DNA of 50,388 nucleotides, taken from positions 1 to 50,388 of the forward strand of contig CANJHO010000006.1 of the NCBI GenBank assembly GCA_947474165.1, in the 5' to 3' direction. This document shows, in pieces, positions 9,430-18,326 of the stretch (the stretch's first letter is position 1; every line of letters starts with the position of its first letter). The notes beneath the pieces were generated by a model. The model was not told the DNA's origin. It did not search any database and saw nothing but the letters and a program-made list of their open reading frames with translations. The translations under genes and the position numbers were made by a program. This DNA comes from Legionellaceae bacterium (GTDB taxonomy: Bacteria > Pseudomonadota > Gammaproteobacteria > Legionellales > Legionellaceae).

Positions 9430-11169
9430 TTGGCTAACAATCATGTCTATTTTGCCAATCGTGAAAATGTCAGTCGGTTTATTAATCGATGGGATATGCT
9501 ATTACTGATTTTAATACTGTCCATTCTCTTTTTTTTAGGTTGGGCTGGCACGCAAATGGCCCTGCCTTATTCTTTGGGGGAGCCACTGCCTTTGTCATTG
9601 CTCCCAACGCAACTGCCTTTTTATGCCCTAAGAACCGTATTGCGAATGTTTATTGCATTGACCTTATCGATTATTTTTACCTTTGTGGTAGGGACCATCG
9701 CTGCTAAAAATCGCCGTGCTGAGCAAATTATTATACCTGCGATTGATATTTTACAGTCTGTGCCGGTATTAAGTTTTTTGGCTATCACTATCACAGGGTT
9801 TATTCATCTTTTTCCGAATAGTTTGTTGGGTCCTGAGTGTGCCTCAATTTTTGTTATTTTTACCTCACAAGTTTGGAATATTACGTTTAGTTTTTACCAA
9901 TCACTGAAAATGGTTCCAAGTGATCTGCGTGAAGCAGCATTGATGTTTCAATTATCTCCATGGCAGCGATTTTGGAAGATTGAAGTGCCTTTTTCAATGC
10001 CTGGTTTGTTGTGGAATATGATGATCTCCATGTCTGCTAGCTGGTTTTTTGTGGTTTTATCAGAGGCCATTTCAGTGGCTCACCAAGATATTCGTTTGCC
10101 AGGGGTAGGCTCCTACATTGCATTAGCCATTGAACACCGCGATTTATATGCCGTTGGTTATGCCATTTTAACCATGGTGGTGGTTATTTTTATTTATGAT
10201 CAAGTATTGTTTAGGCCATTGATTGCTTGGTCTGAAAAATTCAAAGCAGAACCTTCTTCGGACGGTGGGGAATATCAGTCTTGGTTGATTGATTTGATAA
10301 GGCGTAGTCGTTTAATGCTCTATTTTGATGAGGCCTTGGCGGTCATGAGGGAATGCTTTGTTAATGCCAAATGGTTTCGTCAGAAGACTTCGAGAAAAAC
10401 GAGCGAGATGGATTTTACTCGACAAAAACGTATTGATTGGTTATGGAATAGCTTGGTCCTTCTTGCGATTTTTAGTGCGGGGTATTTCTTGTTGGGATAT
10501 ATTCTTTCTATGCTTCAAGTCAAAGAGATTGTACACGTCTTTTGTTTAGGCATGGCGACGGGGGTGCGCGTCATTGCATTGGTGATTGTGAGCTCGATGA
10601 TTTGGATTCCAGTCGGTGTTTGGGTTGGATTACGGGCTGATTGGGCGCAAAAAATTCAACCGATTCTGCAGTTTTGTGCCGCTTTTCCTGCCAATCTATT
10701 TTATCCCATTTTTGTGATTGCTATTGTAAAGTTCCATTTAAGTGTGGAAATTTGGGTGACCCCATTGATGATTTTGGGGACGCAGTGGTACATTTTGTTT
10801 AATGTGATTGCAGGGGCCTCCTCAATTCCACGCGACTTATATTTAGTGGCGGATAATTTTGGTGTAAAAGGTTGGCAATGGTGGCGACGATTGGCATTGC
10901 CTGGTATTTTTCCGTTTTATATCACAGGCGCTATTACGGCTGCAGGCGGCGCTTGGAATGCGAGCATTGTCGCGGAATGGGTGAGTTGGGGCGATACAAC
11001 CTTAAAAGCAACAGGCCTTGGTGAATACATTCAAGCAAGTACACTTGCCGGTGATTTTCCAAAAATCGCGTTAGGTACTGCCATGATGTGCATTGATGTG
11101 CTCATCTTTAATCATTTGATTTGGAGGCCTTTATATCGCCTGGCGGAAGAGCGGTTTAATTTTAATTGA
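9430..11169 (+). CDS. ABC transporter permease, fused two-domain (nitrate/taurine type)
   Basis: 579 residues from a TTG start preceded by GGGGAG. Two BPD_transp_1 permease domains are fused head to tail. Each has its own EAA loop: DLREAALMFQLSPWQRFWKI followed by PFSMPG (about 170-195), and LVADNFGVKGWQWWRRLALPG (about 475-495). Many transmembrane segments are obvious, the first at about residues 22-42. The two halves are joined by a charged cytosolic linker (about 265-335). The next gene, overlapping by 4 nt or starting 9 nt later, encodes the ATPase. The substrate-binding protein is missing from this window, so the ligand (nitrate, sulfonate, cyanate or other) is undecided. Confidence 0.85.
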   Translation: MANNHVYFANRENVSRFINRWDMLLLILILSILFFLGWAGTQMALPYSLGEPLPLSLLPTQLPFYALRTVLRMFIALTLSIIFTFVVGTIAAKNRRAEQIIIPAIDILQSVPVLSFLAITITGFIHLFPNSLLGPECASIFVIFTSQVWNITFSFYQSLKMVPSDLREAALMFQLSPWQRFWKIEVPFSMPGLLWNMMISMSASWFFVVLSEAISVAHQDIRLPGVGSYIALAIEHRDLYAVGYAILTMVVVIFIYDQVLFRPLIAWSEKFKAEPSSDGGEYQSWLIDLIRRSRLMLYFDEALAVMRECFVNAKWFRQKTSRKTSEMDFTRQKRIDWLWNSLVLLAIFSAGYFLLGYILSMLQVKEIVHVFCLGMATGVRVIALVIVSSMIWIPVGVWVGLRADWAQKIQPILQFCAAFPANLFYPIFVIAIVKFHLSVEIWVTPLMILGTQWYILFNVIAGASSIPRDLYLVADNFGVKGWQWWRRLALPGIFPFYITGAITAAGGAWNASIVAEWVSWGDTTLKATGLGEYIQASTLAGDFPKIALGTAMMCIDVLIFNHLIWRPLYRLAEERFNFN

Positions 11170-12491
11170 GACAATTTATGCACGCATCAGACACAATTAT
11201 TGCCATAGAGCATTTACGAAAGGCCTTCAAGAAAGCCGCCACACAAGATTTGTTGGTGCTGGATGATGTCAATTTCAAATTACAGAAAGGTGAAATTGTT
11301 GCCCTTCTTGGCAAGTCTGGCTCTGGAAAATCAACTTTGCTACGGATTATTGCAGGCCTTGTGCAGCCAACGAGTGGTTCCGTTACCTATCGTGGAAAGC
11401 CTGTGACTCAGCCTGTTTCAGGGATTGCGATGGTGTTTCAGTCCTTTGCATTGATGCCTTGGTTGACGGTGTTGGAAAATGTGGAGTTAGGGCTTGAGGC
11501 ACAAGGCATTGGGCGTGAAGCGCGTCGCCAACGGGCCATTGACGCAATAGATATTATTGGCTTAGATGGCTTTGAATCTGCTTTTCCTAAAGAATTGTCA
11601 GGGGGGATGCGTCAACGGGTAGGATTTGCACGCGCCTTGGTGATTAATCCGGATGTGCTTTTAATGGATGAGCCTTTTTCAGCGCTGGATGTGTTGACTG
11701 CTGAAAATTTAAAATCGGATTTATTGCGCTTGTGGAAAGAGAAAAAAACAAACACCAATGCCATTTTGTTGGTGACACACAATATTGAAGAGGCGGCGAT
11801 GCTGGCTGACAGGATTGTCATTTTAGGCAATGATCCCGGCTATATTCGTGCTGATTTAAAGGTGACGCTGACACAACCACGTGATTCACAAGCATCTGAT
11901 TTTAGAGCCTTGGTGGATAAAATTTACACTTTGATGACCACAGGCTCTGGTGAAAAAACAAGGCATGCCGCGCGTGAGCGACCCATTGGTTTGGGCTATC
12001 GCCTGCCTGATGTTGATCCTTCAGAATTATCAGGGCTTATTGAAACGGTAACGTCATTTGAGGGTCGAATTGATTTGCCGGAGCTTGCTGATGAGCTCAT
12101 GATGCACGTGGATGATTTATTCCCTATTTTAGAAACCTTAGAAATTCTAGGTTTTGCTAAAGTGCTTGATGGGGAGATTCATTTGAGTGAGCAAGGTCTG
12201 CAATTTTCTGAAGCGGATCTTCAAGAGCGCAAACAATTATTTGCGCATGGACTGTTAGAAAAGATCCCTTTGGCACGCTATATACGAAAAATTTTGGACG
12301 AAAAAATCGGTCATCGTGTATCGGAGGAGCGTTTTTTAAGTAAACTCGAAGATTTTTTAAGTGAAAAAGAAGCTGATCGGGTGTTGCATACGATGATTGA
12401 TTGGGGCCGTTATGCAGAGATTTTTGCCTATGATTTTAACACAGGCATGCTCAGTTTAGAAAATCCCGGCATTTCAGAAGAGGGAGGCTAA
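11166..12491 (+). CDS. ABC transporter ATPase with C-terminal AAA-associated domain
   Basis: 441 residues from the TTG that overlaps the permease stop; an ATG at 11178 is an equally reasonable start. The first ~240 residues are an ABC ATPase of the NrtD/SsuB/TauB group: Walker A LLGKSGSGKST, Q-loop VFQSFALMPW, signature LSGGMRQR, Walker B VLLMDEPFSALD, and switch His in LLVTHNIEEA. Residues ~265-430 form the extra C-terminal region seen in a subset of these proteins, with winged-helix-like content (FEGRIDLPELADELMMHVDDLF). It energises the upstream fused permease. Confidence 0.9.
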   Translation: MRQFMHASDTIIAIEHLRKAFKKAATQDLLVLDDVNFKLQKGEIVALLGKSGSGKSTLLRIIAGLVQPTSGSVTYRGKPVTQPVSGIAMVFQSFALMPWLTVLENVELGLEAQGIGREARRQRAIDAIDIIGLDGFESAFPKELSGGMRQRVGFARALVINPDVLLMDEPFSALDVLTAENLKSDLLRLWKEKKTNTNAILLVTHNIEEAAMLADRIVILGNDPGYIRADLKVTLTQPRDSQASDFRALVDKIYTLMTTGSGEKTRHAARERPIGLGYRLPDVDPSELSGLIETVTSFEGRIDLPELADELMMHVDDLFPILETLEILGFAKVLDGEIHLSEQGLQFSEADLQERKQLFAHGLLEKIPLARYIRKILDEKIGHRVSEERFLSKLEDFLSEKEADRVLHTMIDWGRYAEIFAYDFNTGMLSLENPGISEEGG

Positions 12492-12513
12492 GCAGACACT
12501 TCATGCGGCCTGC

Positions 12514-12849
12514 TTATAATACGAATGGAGAGTTCCCGCCCACATCAGAATGTCCATATAAGTTGAGTTCCAATGTTTTAATTTCCTCAAGTAACTGAGT
12601 AAATTTATGATCATAATCGTTATTTTTGATTTGGCTTGTAAGGTCACTTTTTGCCTTGATTAACATCTCTTTTTCTTTTTCATCCTTAATCTGTTCGAGT
12701 TTTAGATTGATATCCCATAATTTGGCTACTAATTGGTTGTTTTCATCTCGATAGTTTCGTGCCTCAGCCCGTAATTGTAGGATTTTTTTTGAGTGTGTGG
12801 AGGTCTTATCGTTAGCCTCTCCAAATAAATTGATTGCCTTTTTTTTCAT
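12514..12849 (-). CDS. Hypothetical coiled-coil protein
   Basis: 111 residues, not recognised. Residues ~18-95 are highly charged and helical with heptad-like Leu/Ile spacing (ILQLRAEARNYRDENNQLVAKLW, then a LEQIKDEKEKEMLIKAKSDL helix), so a coiled coil is likely. The ATG follows AAGGAAATAG. It is separated by 63 bp from the kinase-like pseudogene on the same strand. The context (orphan, next to an effector-like gene) would fit a Legionellales accessory protein, but nothing direct shows this. Confidence 0.5.
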   Translation of the reverse strand: MKKKAINLFGEANDKTSTHSKKILQLRAEARNYRDENNQLVAKLWDINLKLEQIKDEKEKEMLIKAKSDLTSQIKNNDYDHKFTQLLEEIKTLELNLYGHSDVGGNSPFVL

Positions 12850-12912
12850 CGCTATTTCCTTTTCCTTTGATTGGTTGTATGCGAATCATACGACCCGATA
12901 TGATTAAACTGT

Positions 12913-14477
12913 TTACTTGGGTTTTATCTGGTTTAAATGAGTCTTCGGCTCATTGGTTATTTCTTCTAATCTTTTTTTAGCCTCTGTAAAGGAGCTTGCA
13001 GCTTTAGCGGGATCAATCTGATCGCCCAGCTTATAAACCATCCCTTTCTTCCATAGGTCTCGGTGGATAGCCAAGGCCTCTTGTACCGGATTAGCAGGGC
13101 CCTGGTTTGAAATCATCTTTGCGCGTTCTATGATAGGGGTTTCATAGAGCGCCTTCTCAATTTTATCTGCTTTACTCTGTTTATCATCCATTTGATTCCA
13201 ATGATCACGCAGTTTTTTTATTGAGCCTTTTACGATGTTTACCTCAATAGAATTGACGGCCGCTGAAACTTCGTGAAGTTCACGCTCGAGGAAACCTAAG
13301 CGATATTCAGAGACATATCCTTTTAATAGGGCGCATTTTTCATCAATATATGCATTTAGTATAGGGTCTTTATCTGATGAATATTGTTTTATTTCTTCGA
13401 GTAATTCAAGGCAGTGGATCTGTAACTCACTGGGTATAAAATGCACTGGAGTAGGCGCGGGAATAGAAGGATGCGTTTGGGATTTTAATGCAGCTTTTGT
13501 TTCAGGATGATGCGCGAATGACTCAATCCTTAATTTATCCGATTCTTTCTTCATTAGCAGTGGCTCGCCATTAATTTGGAATGATTTTATTTGACGAGTG
13601 AGTAACTTTTCAGTATCTTTTGCTTTTTCTGTACTCAAATAATCCTGAAATGAAGGGTCTAACAAGGCAGCTTCCCTTAATTCATCACGACGATTTTTAA
13701 TGAGTGTTTTATAGTCCCCCCTCCTGTCGGCAGATAAGTATCTACAAATTTATCGATGACGCTATTGGGTAATAAACAAATTTTATGCATGGCTTCGTTT
13801 ATTTCTGCTCTAAATTGAGGGGATCCGGAAAGATCGCTTGGGTTGATAATCGCACTGTCTGGTTTGGCTAGGCCCATTTTTATTAAGTCAAGCCAATTGT
13901 AGGTGTTTGAATCCAGCCTATAGGGAAGCGCTGCAATGACTTCCGGCGTTATGGGATGCCTGTGTGCTGGAAGCCCTAAAGCATGCGATCGAGCCTCTGA
14001 AAAGCACCAATCACCATCAATTTTAATAATCCGGTTTTGATTATCAACACCAATATTCCCATTTTTAAGATCAGTTTCCTGTAGAAATACGGCACAAAGT
14101 AGGGCTTGTCCTAATCCCTTATAGTTTCCATTGCTAAAATTAAGTTTTTTTCCAGACGGTAGTCTATGGAACCCTGGAACTGCTTCTGAAAGAAGAGAGT
14201 AATTGCCCGTTGCTGCATTTAGAGCGAGGCGTGTTTCGGGTTGGTGGGGGATAATCAAGCGAAAAAATTCTTGGGCAAGCAGTTCAGTTCTTGCAATATG
14301 CGGATCAGGCGTCTCTTTTTTATACCAGCATCTCTTTTCTTTAACAGATTTTTGTCCAGGATCGTCGGTTAGTGTCCCTAACGACAAGGCATGGGTGTAT
14401 GTTGTGTCCGTTGATATGGCAGTCCCGATGGGCTGAAATTTTGATGCATCTGTAGGTTCACGCACGTGAAACTCCAA
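12913..14477 (-). pseudogene. Kinase-like effector candidate split by a frameshift in a G tract
   Basis: Two open frames that belong to one gene. The upstream part (13677-14477, TTG start, 266 residues) has atypical-kinase features: a Lys pair at 53-54, Glu70, DLKNGNIGVDN (136-146, catalytic-loop-like D....N) and IKIDGDWC (151-158, DFG-like). The downstream part (12913-13665, 250 residues) is helical and charged. At 13716-13721 (a run of six G on the minus strand) the frame breaks. With one more G the protein reads on through DYKTLIKNRRDELREAAL straight into the second part, giving about 520 residues. Such kinase folds with a helical C-terminus are common among Legionella/Coxiella translocated effectors; that is inference here. 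The reading frame also stays open upstream of the TTG (to 14536) without an ATG, so the native start may have been lost as well. Confidence 0.65.
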
Positions 14478-14576
14478 TAAATAACCATCACCATTATCTG
14501 AGTATAGATTATGTTTTTGATTATTTTTGGCTCACTTCAACCGTGTTAAGGTCTTTTTGATGCAAGAATAGGGGGT

Positions 14577-15194
14577 TTAGTTACATTTTTTTAGTAAATA
14601 GTCCAATAGCTCAAACAAACGCGTCTCTGTTTTTGCCATTTGTAAGTCTGTTTTAAATTGGTTATTGATGATGATGGCAGGAACGGCATTAATTTGGTAT
14701 TCAATCATCTTTCGCTGTGCTTCAGACATTTTGAGCTCAATGCTTGGGGCATGGTTAAACGCACTGTCTGCTGTTGCTCGGTTGACACCATGGTTAGTTA
14801 AGAAATCAATCATGTTTTGTGTATTATTGAGGCTTTTTTTATCTTCTAAGATTGCTTTGAACAACGCGCTATCGAGGGTTGAATTTAACGAGAGGGCTTT
14901 TGCTGTATAATAGGCCCTCGCATAGTAATCCCAATCTTTGTTAAAGACGACAGGTATTTTTTTAAAGTTGATTTTGGCACCCTGTTGTTTAACCCATTGA
15001 TTCAAGCCAGGCTCAAGACGATAACACCAAGGACAACCATAATTAAAAAACTCCGTGACCTGAATGGCGCCTTTCGGCGTATGGTGTGCCTGCGCTGTTT
15101 TGATAATCTCATAATCTTTACCGGCTTCAAATTCAGCGCCAAAACTTAAGAGAGATATCAGGCACAATAGAATACAACATAGATATTTTGTCAT
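14577..15194 (-). CDS. DsbA-like thiol:disulfide oxidoreductase
   Basis: 205 residues from the ATG at 15194, chosen because a clear signal peptide (MTKYLCCILLCLISLLSFGA) follows it. An ATG at 15206 or a longer reading from 15284 is possible but would bury the signal. It is a periplasmic thioredoxin-fold protein with the redox motif CPWC in FFNYGCPWCYRLEP and the cis-proline loop NAVPAIIIN. E. coli DsbA has CPHC; the Trp changes the expected redox potential. It probably helps fold exported cysteine proteins. No partner DsbB is nearby. Confidence 0.85.
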   Translation of the reverse strand: MTKYLCCILLCLISLLSFGAEFEAGKDYEIIKTAQAHHTPKGAIQVTEFFNYGCPWCYRLEPGLNQWVKQQGAKINFKKIPVVFNKDWDYYARAYYTAKALSLNSTLDSALFKAILEDKKSLNNTQNMIDFLTNHGVNRATADSAFNHAPSIELKMSEAQRKMIEYQINAVPAIIINNQFKTDLQMAKTETRLFELLDYLLKKCN

Positions 15195-15383
15195 TGGAGT
15201 CACCATTGGAGTTTGAACAAGGCCACCTGCAGAAAGATGCGCGAGGCCTTGTCTAATGTTCAATTCACCAGAACTACGCATCATTAATCAAGGCGACACA
15301 TTAGCATTCGTGATGTTAATTTTCAAGATAAGAAAGCCAAGTCGCCCGTGGTATAGCAATCCCCGTGCCCTCGCCAAGATGCC

Positions 15384-15411
15384 TTGACAAAAAAAGAAGG
15401 TGTGTTATTGT
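15384..15411 (+). promoter_or_regulatory. Promoter of vapBC
   Basis: TTGACA (15384-15389), a 16-bp spacer and TATTGT (15406-15411). TGTGTATAC and GGTGTATCGC elements just downstream, before the vapB start, could be the binding site for autoregulation by the antitoxin complex. Confidence 0.5.
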
Positions 15412-15433
15412 GTGTATACGGAGGTGTATCGCT

Positions 15434-15628
15434 ATGCGTACTAATATTGTTCTAAATGACCAATTGGTTGAAGAAGCTTTTATTTATGCAGGGGTATCTA
15501 CCAAGCGCGAATTAATTAACGTGGCCTTGCAAGAATTTGTAGACAATCATCGTCGGAAAGACATGAGAGAGCTACGTGGTAAAATCAAAATAAATGCTGA
15601 TTATGATTATAAGGGACTGAGAAAGTGA
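15434..15628 (+). CDS. vapB: VapB-type antitoxin
   Basis: 64 residues from the ATG at 15434, which has GGAGGTG upstream; an upstream in-frame start would lie in the promoter. The N-terminal MRTNIVLNDQLVEEAF is a ribbon-helix-helix strand plus first helix of the VapB type II family (DUF2191-like), and VSTKRELINVALQEFV is the second helix. The C-terminal tail (GKIKINADYDYKGLRK) is the part expected to wrap the toxin. The vapC gene begins 15 bp later. Confidence 0.85.
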   Translation: MRTNIVLNDQLVEEAFIYAGVSTKRELINVALQEFVDNHRRKDMRELRGKIKINADYDYKGLRK

Positions 15629-15643
15629 CAAGGAAAGGCCTAA

Positions 15644-16063
15644 ATGTATTTAGTTGACACATCGGTTTGGATTGATTATTTCAGAAATAAACAGAACAAA
15701 GCCGTTGATTTTTTCTGCAAGGTTTTAGATAAAAAATATCCATTTGGAATTACAAGTGTAATTTATCAGGAGATGCTGCAAGGTGTGCAAACCGAACAGG
15801 ATTTTATAAAATTATCCGATTACTTAATTACACAACGATTTTATCATCCAGCAGATCAAGTTGAGACTTACAACGAGGCAGCTAAAATTTATTTAAATTG
15901 CAGGAAAAGAGGCATTACTGTGCGTAGCACTATTGATTGTCTTATTGCTCAAATTTCAATTGAAAATGATTTAACGCTCATTCACCATGATAAAGATTAT
16001 GAGTTCATTAAAGCAGGCGCTACAGCGTTAAAATTATGGGAGGCTGATCCGGCCCTGATTTAG
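15644..16063 (+). CDS. vapC: VapC-type PIN-domain toxin (ribonuclease)
   Basis: 139 residues. PIN nuclease fold with metal-binding acidic residues: Asp5 in MYLVDTSVWIDYF, Glu in SVIYQEMLQG, Asp in RSTIDCLIAQ and a final Asp in LIHHDKDYEFI. It cleaves RNA (tRNA or rRNA in characterised VapCs) unless held by VapB. All catalytic positions appear intact, so the pair is probably functional. It lies between dsbA-like and cytochrome c4 genes, both on the other strand. Confidence 0.9.
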   Translation: MYLVDTSVWIDYFRNKQNKAVDFFCKVLDKKYPFGITSVIYQEMLQGVQTEQDFIKLSDYLITQRFYHPADQVETYNEAAKIYLNCRKRGITVRSTIDCLIAQISIENDLTLIHHDKDYEFIKAGATALKLWEADPALI

Positions 16064-16111
16064 TAGGCACTCATGGGTCTCTCAAGACACACCAAGAATT
16101 GGGCGCCAGAT

Positions 16112-16750
16112 TTAGTGCAATCCCTCAACGTAATGGGCAACGGCGGTCATGTCCTCAAGGCTCATGCGTTGGCTGATGTCTTGCATGATGCCTGATAGAT
16201 CATTACTACGGGTATGGTTTTTAAAGGCTTGCAACTGCAAAATGGTATAGGCAGCATGTTGCCCTGAGAGGGCAGGGAAGTTTGCTTCTGCATTCCCATG
16301 GCCTTTGGGGCCATGGCAGGCGATGCAGGCGGTGATGTGTTGGCTGAAATCTCCACCGCGGTACAATTGCTCCCCGCGTTCTCGATATTTTTTAGGCGTG
16401 CTGCCCTTGGGAAGGGGTTGGCTTGCATAGAAGGCCGCGATCTCAACCATGTCCTGTGGACTTAAATTAGCGACCATGGCGGTCATTGCAGGTGCTGTAC
16501 GACCCTGTTGTGCTTTGTAATTTTGCATCTGTTTGATTAAATAATGTGAATGTTGTCCGCTTAGCGATGGCCACTCTGGATTAATACTCCGTCCGGTTGG
16601 GCCATGGCAGGCTGCACAGACGGTGGATTTTTCTTGTCCAGCCTGATATTCTTCGGCAGCCATGACAGTAAACGGGCTCAATAAGCTAAGAATAAGGGGG
16701 CTAGAAAAAATAATGGATGCCTTTATTGACCAGATTGACCTTAGCTTCAT
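16112..16750 (-). CDS. Cytochrome c4 (di-heme c-type cytochrome)
   Basis: 212 residues with an N-terminal signal (hydrophobic ~10-31, ending VMAAEE). There are two heme c sites, CAACHGPTGRS and CIACHGPKGHG, each in a similar ~90-residue half, which is the tandem-domain layout of cytochrome c4. Axial methionines are likely in MQNYKAQQGRTAPAMTAM and in the second half near SGIMQDISQRMS. It is a periplasmic electron carrier, probably to a terminal oxidase. GGGG precedes the ATG. It is divergent from engB, an arrangement also common in other gammaproteobacteria. Confidence 0.9.
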   Translation of the reverse strand: MKLRSIWSIKASIIFSSPLILSLLSPFTVMAAEEYQAGQEKSTVCAACHGPTGRSINPEWPSLSGQHSHYLIKQMQNYKAQQGRTAPAMTAMVANLSPQDMVEIAAFYASQPLPKGSTPKKYRERGEQLYRGGDFSQHITACIACHGPKGHGNAEANFPALSGQHAAYTILQLQAFKNHTRSNDLSGIMQDISQRMSLEDMTAVAHYVEGLH

Positions 16751-16842
16751 GACTACCCCATGGTTTTCAATTGCTTAATGTTACACTGCCTTAATGCGAG
16801 AGTAAAAATTACAGTGCAGAACGAACGAAGAAGATCTATCTA

Positions 16843-17451
16843 ATGAAGAATCCCTACGCAGAAGCAACGTTTTTAAAAAGCGCGCCGCGTGCATCGCTGC
16901 TACCAGAAGACACGGGTTATGAGGTGGCTTTTGCGGGTCGCTCTAATGCAGGAAAATCGAGCGCCTTGAATTGTTTAACCGGAATCCGTCAATTGGCTCG
17001 TACCAGTAAGACACCCGGGCGCACTCAATTGATCAATGTCTTTACCTTGGCGGATGAAACAAGGCGATTAATTGATTTGCCGGGCTATGGATATGCTAAA
17101 GTTGCTCTTCAAGTGAAGCGTGATTGGCAAACCAATTTGGCAAACTATCTTGATGTACGTCAAAGCCTTAAGGGGTTGGTCCTGTTAATGGACGTTCGGC
17201 ATCCATTGAAAGAACTTGATCAATCCATGGTGAACTGGGCGTTGGCGCGTTTTTTGCCAGTACATATTTTGTTGACCAAGGCGGATAAATTAAGCCGAGG
17301 CAGTGTGCAAAGTACGGTGCTTCAAGTTCGACAGCACTACCAGCTAGTGCCCGATCTCATTACGGTCCAGGCTTTTTCTTCCTTGAAAAAACAAGGGATT
17401 GAGGAGCTCATTGGTGTTTTGAATCAGTGGTTTTCTTTGCAATCGCTTTGA
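16843..17451 (+). CDS. engB: Ribosome biogenesis GTPase EngB (YihA/YsxC)
   Basis: 202 residues, the family size. G1 GRSNAGKSSALN, G2 threonine in TSKTPGRTQLIN, G3 DLPGYGYAK and G4 LLTKADKLSRG are all present. It is required for large ribosomal subunit assembly. Its 3' end overlaps the 3' end of mmsB by 44 nt tail to tail. Confidence 0.95.
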   Translation: MKNPYAEATFLKSAPRASLLPEDTGYEVAFAGRSNAGKSSALNCLTGIRQLARTSKTPGRTQLINVFTLADETRRLIDLPGYGYAKVALQVKRDWQTNLANYLDVRQSLKGLVLLMDVRHPLKELDQSMVNWALARFLPVHILLTKADKLSRGSVQSTVLQVRQHYQLVPDLITVQAFSSLKKQGIEELIGVLNQWFSLQSL

Positions 17452-18316
17452 TGATGGCTGAAAAATCAAGCCCCCCCAAGTTAGCATCATTAAATTGTTG
17501 ATATATTGCGGTCGCCCCTTCTCCCAGCGGTGTTTTAACCCCAACACTCGATGCGGAGTGTTGGCTTAAACATAAATCTTTCAGCATCATGGCGGCAGTA
17601 AAGCCGGGTTTGTAGTCGTTATTGGCGGGAACGTTCTCAAGTAGTCCAGGAAGGGGCGCATAATGGCTCATTGCCCAGCATTGGCCCGATGCATTGGTGA
17701 CGACTTCAAATAATTTTTCTGGTGTTAAACCCAGTGCTTCAGCCAGTATAAAAGCCTCAGAAACAGCAATCATTGAAATACCTAATATCATATTATTGCA
17801 AATTTTTGCAGCTTGACCCGTGCCCGCAATCCCCGTATGAATTATTTTTTTTCCTAAGGTTGACAGGATAGGATTTGCTTTTTTAAAGGCCTCTTTAGTT
17901 CCGCCCACCATTATCGTAAGCCGTGCTTCTTTAGCGCCCATAACCCCACCGGATACGGGCGAATCAACAGCTAAAAGGCCTGATTTTTTTGCAGACTCAT
18001 GAATTAAACGCGTACTTGCCACATCGATGGAGGAACAATCAATAAACAAGGTGTCTTTAGACGCCATGGCAAACAAACCTGCATTGCCTAAACAGACTTG
18101 TTGTACTTGTTGTCCTGTTTGAAGCATTGTAATAATAACATCTTGTTTAACAGCGACGTCTTGCAGTCGATTCGTACCAAGCCCACCAATCGCAGTCAAC
18201 GCTTTCACGGCCTCAGGCTGAAGGTCAAAGCCCGTAACCGTGTGGCCTGCCTTGACTAGGTTTGCCGCCATTGGAAATCCCATGTGCCCTAAGCCTATAA
18301 ATCCTATTCGTACCAT
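17408..18316 (-). CDS. mmsB: 3-hydroxyisobutyrate dehydrogenase
   Basis: 302 residues from the ATG at 18316 (MVRIGFIGLGHMGFPMA). Earlier in-frame starts would lie inside mmsA. Rossmann GxGxMG motif at the N-terminus, the DSPVSGGVMGAKEARLTIMVGG substrate loop and the catalytic Lys in GTGQAAKICNNMILG are typical of the beta-hydroxyacid dehydrogenase family. It oxidises 3-hydroxyisobutyrate to methylmalonate semialdehyde in valine breakdown, the substrate of the preceding gene product MmsA. The gap to mmsA is 10 bp, so they form an operon. Confidence 0.9.
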   Translation of the reverse strand: MVRIGFIGLGHMGFPMAANLVKAGHTVTGFDLQPEAVKALTAIGGLGTNRLQDVAVKQDVIITMLQTGQQVQQVCLGNAGLFAMASKDTLFIDCSSIDVASTRLIHESAKKSGLLAVDSPVSGGVMGAKEARLTIMVGGTKEAFKKANPILSTLGKKIIHTGIAGTGQAAKICNNMILGISMIAVSEAFILAEALGLTPEKLFEVVTNASGQCWAMSHYAPLPGLLENVPANNDYKPGFTAAMMLKDLCLSQHSASSVGVKTPLGEGATAIYQQFNDANLGGLDFSAIIKAIAKKTTDSKHQ

Positions 18317-18326
18317 AATTTTTTCT

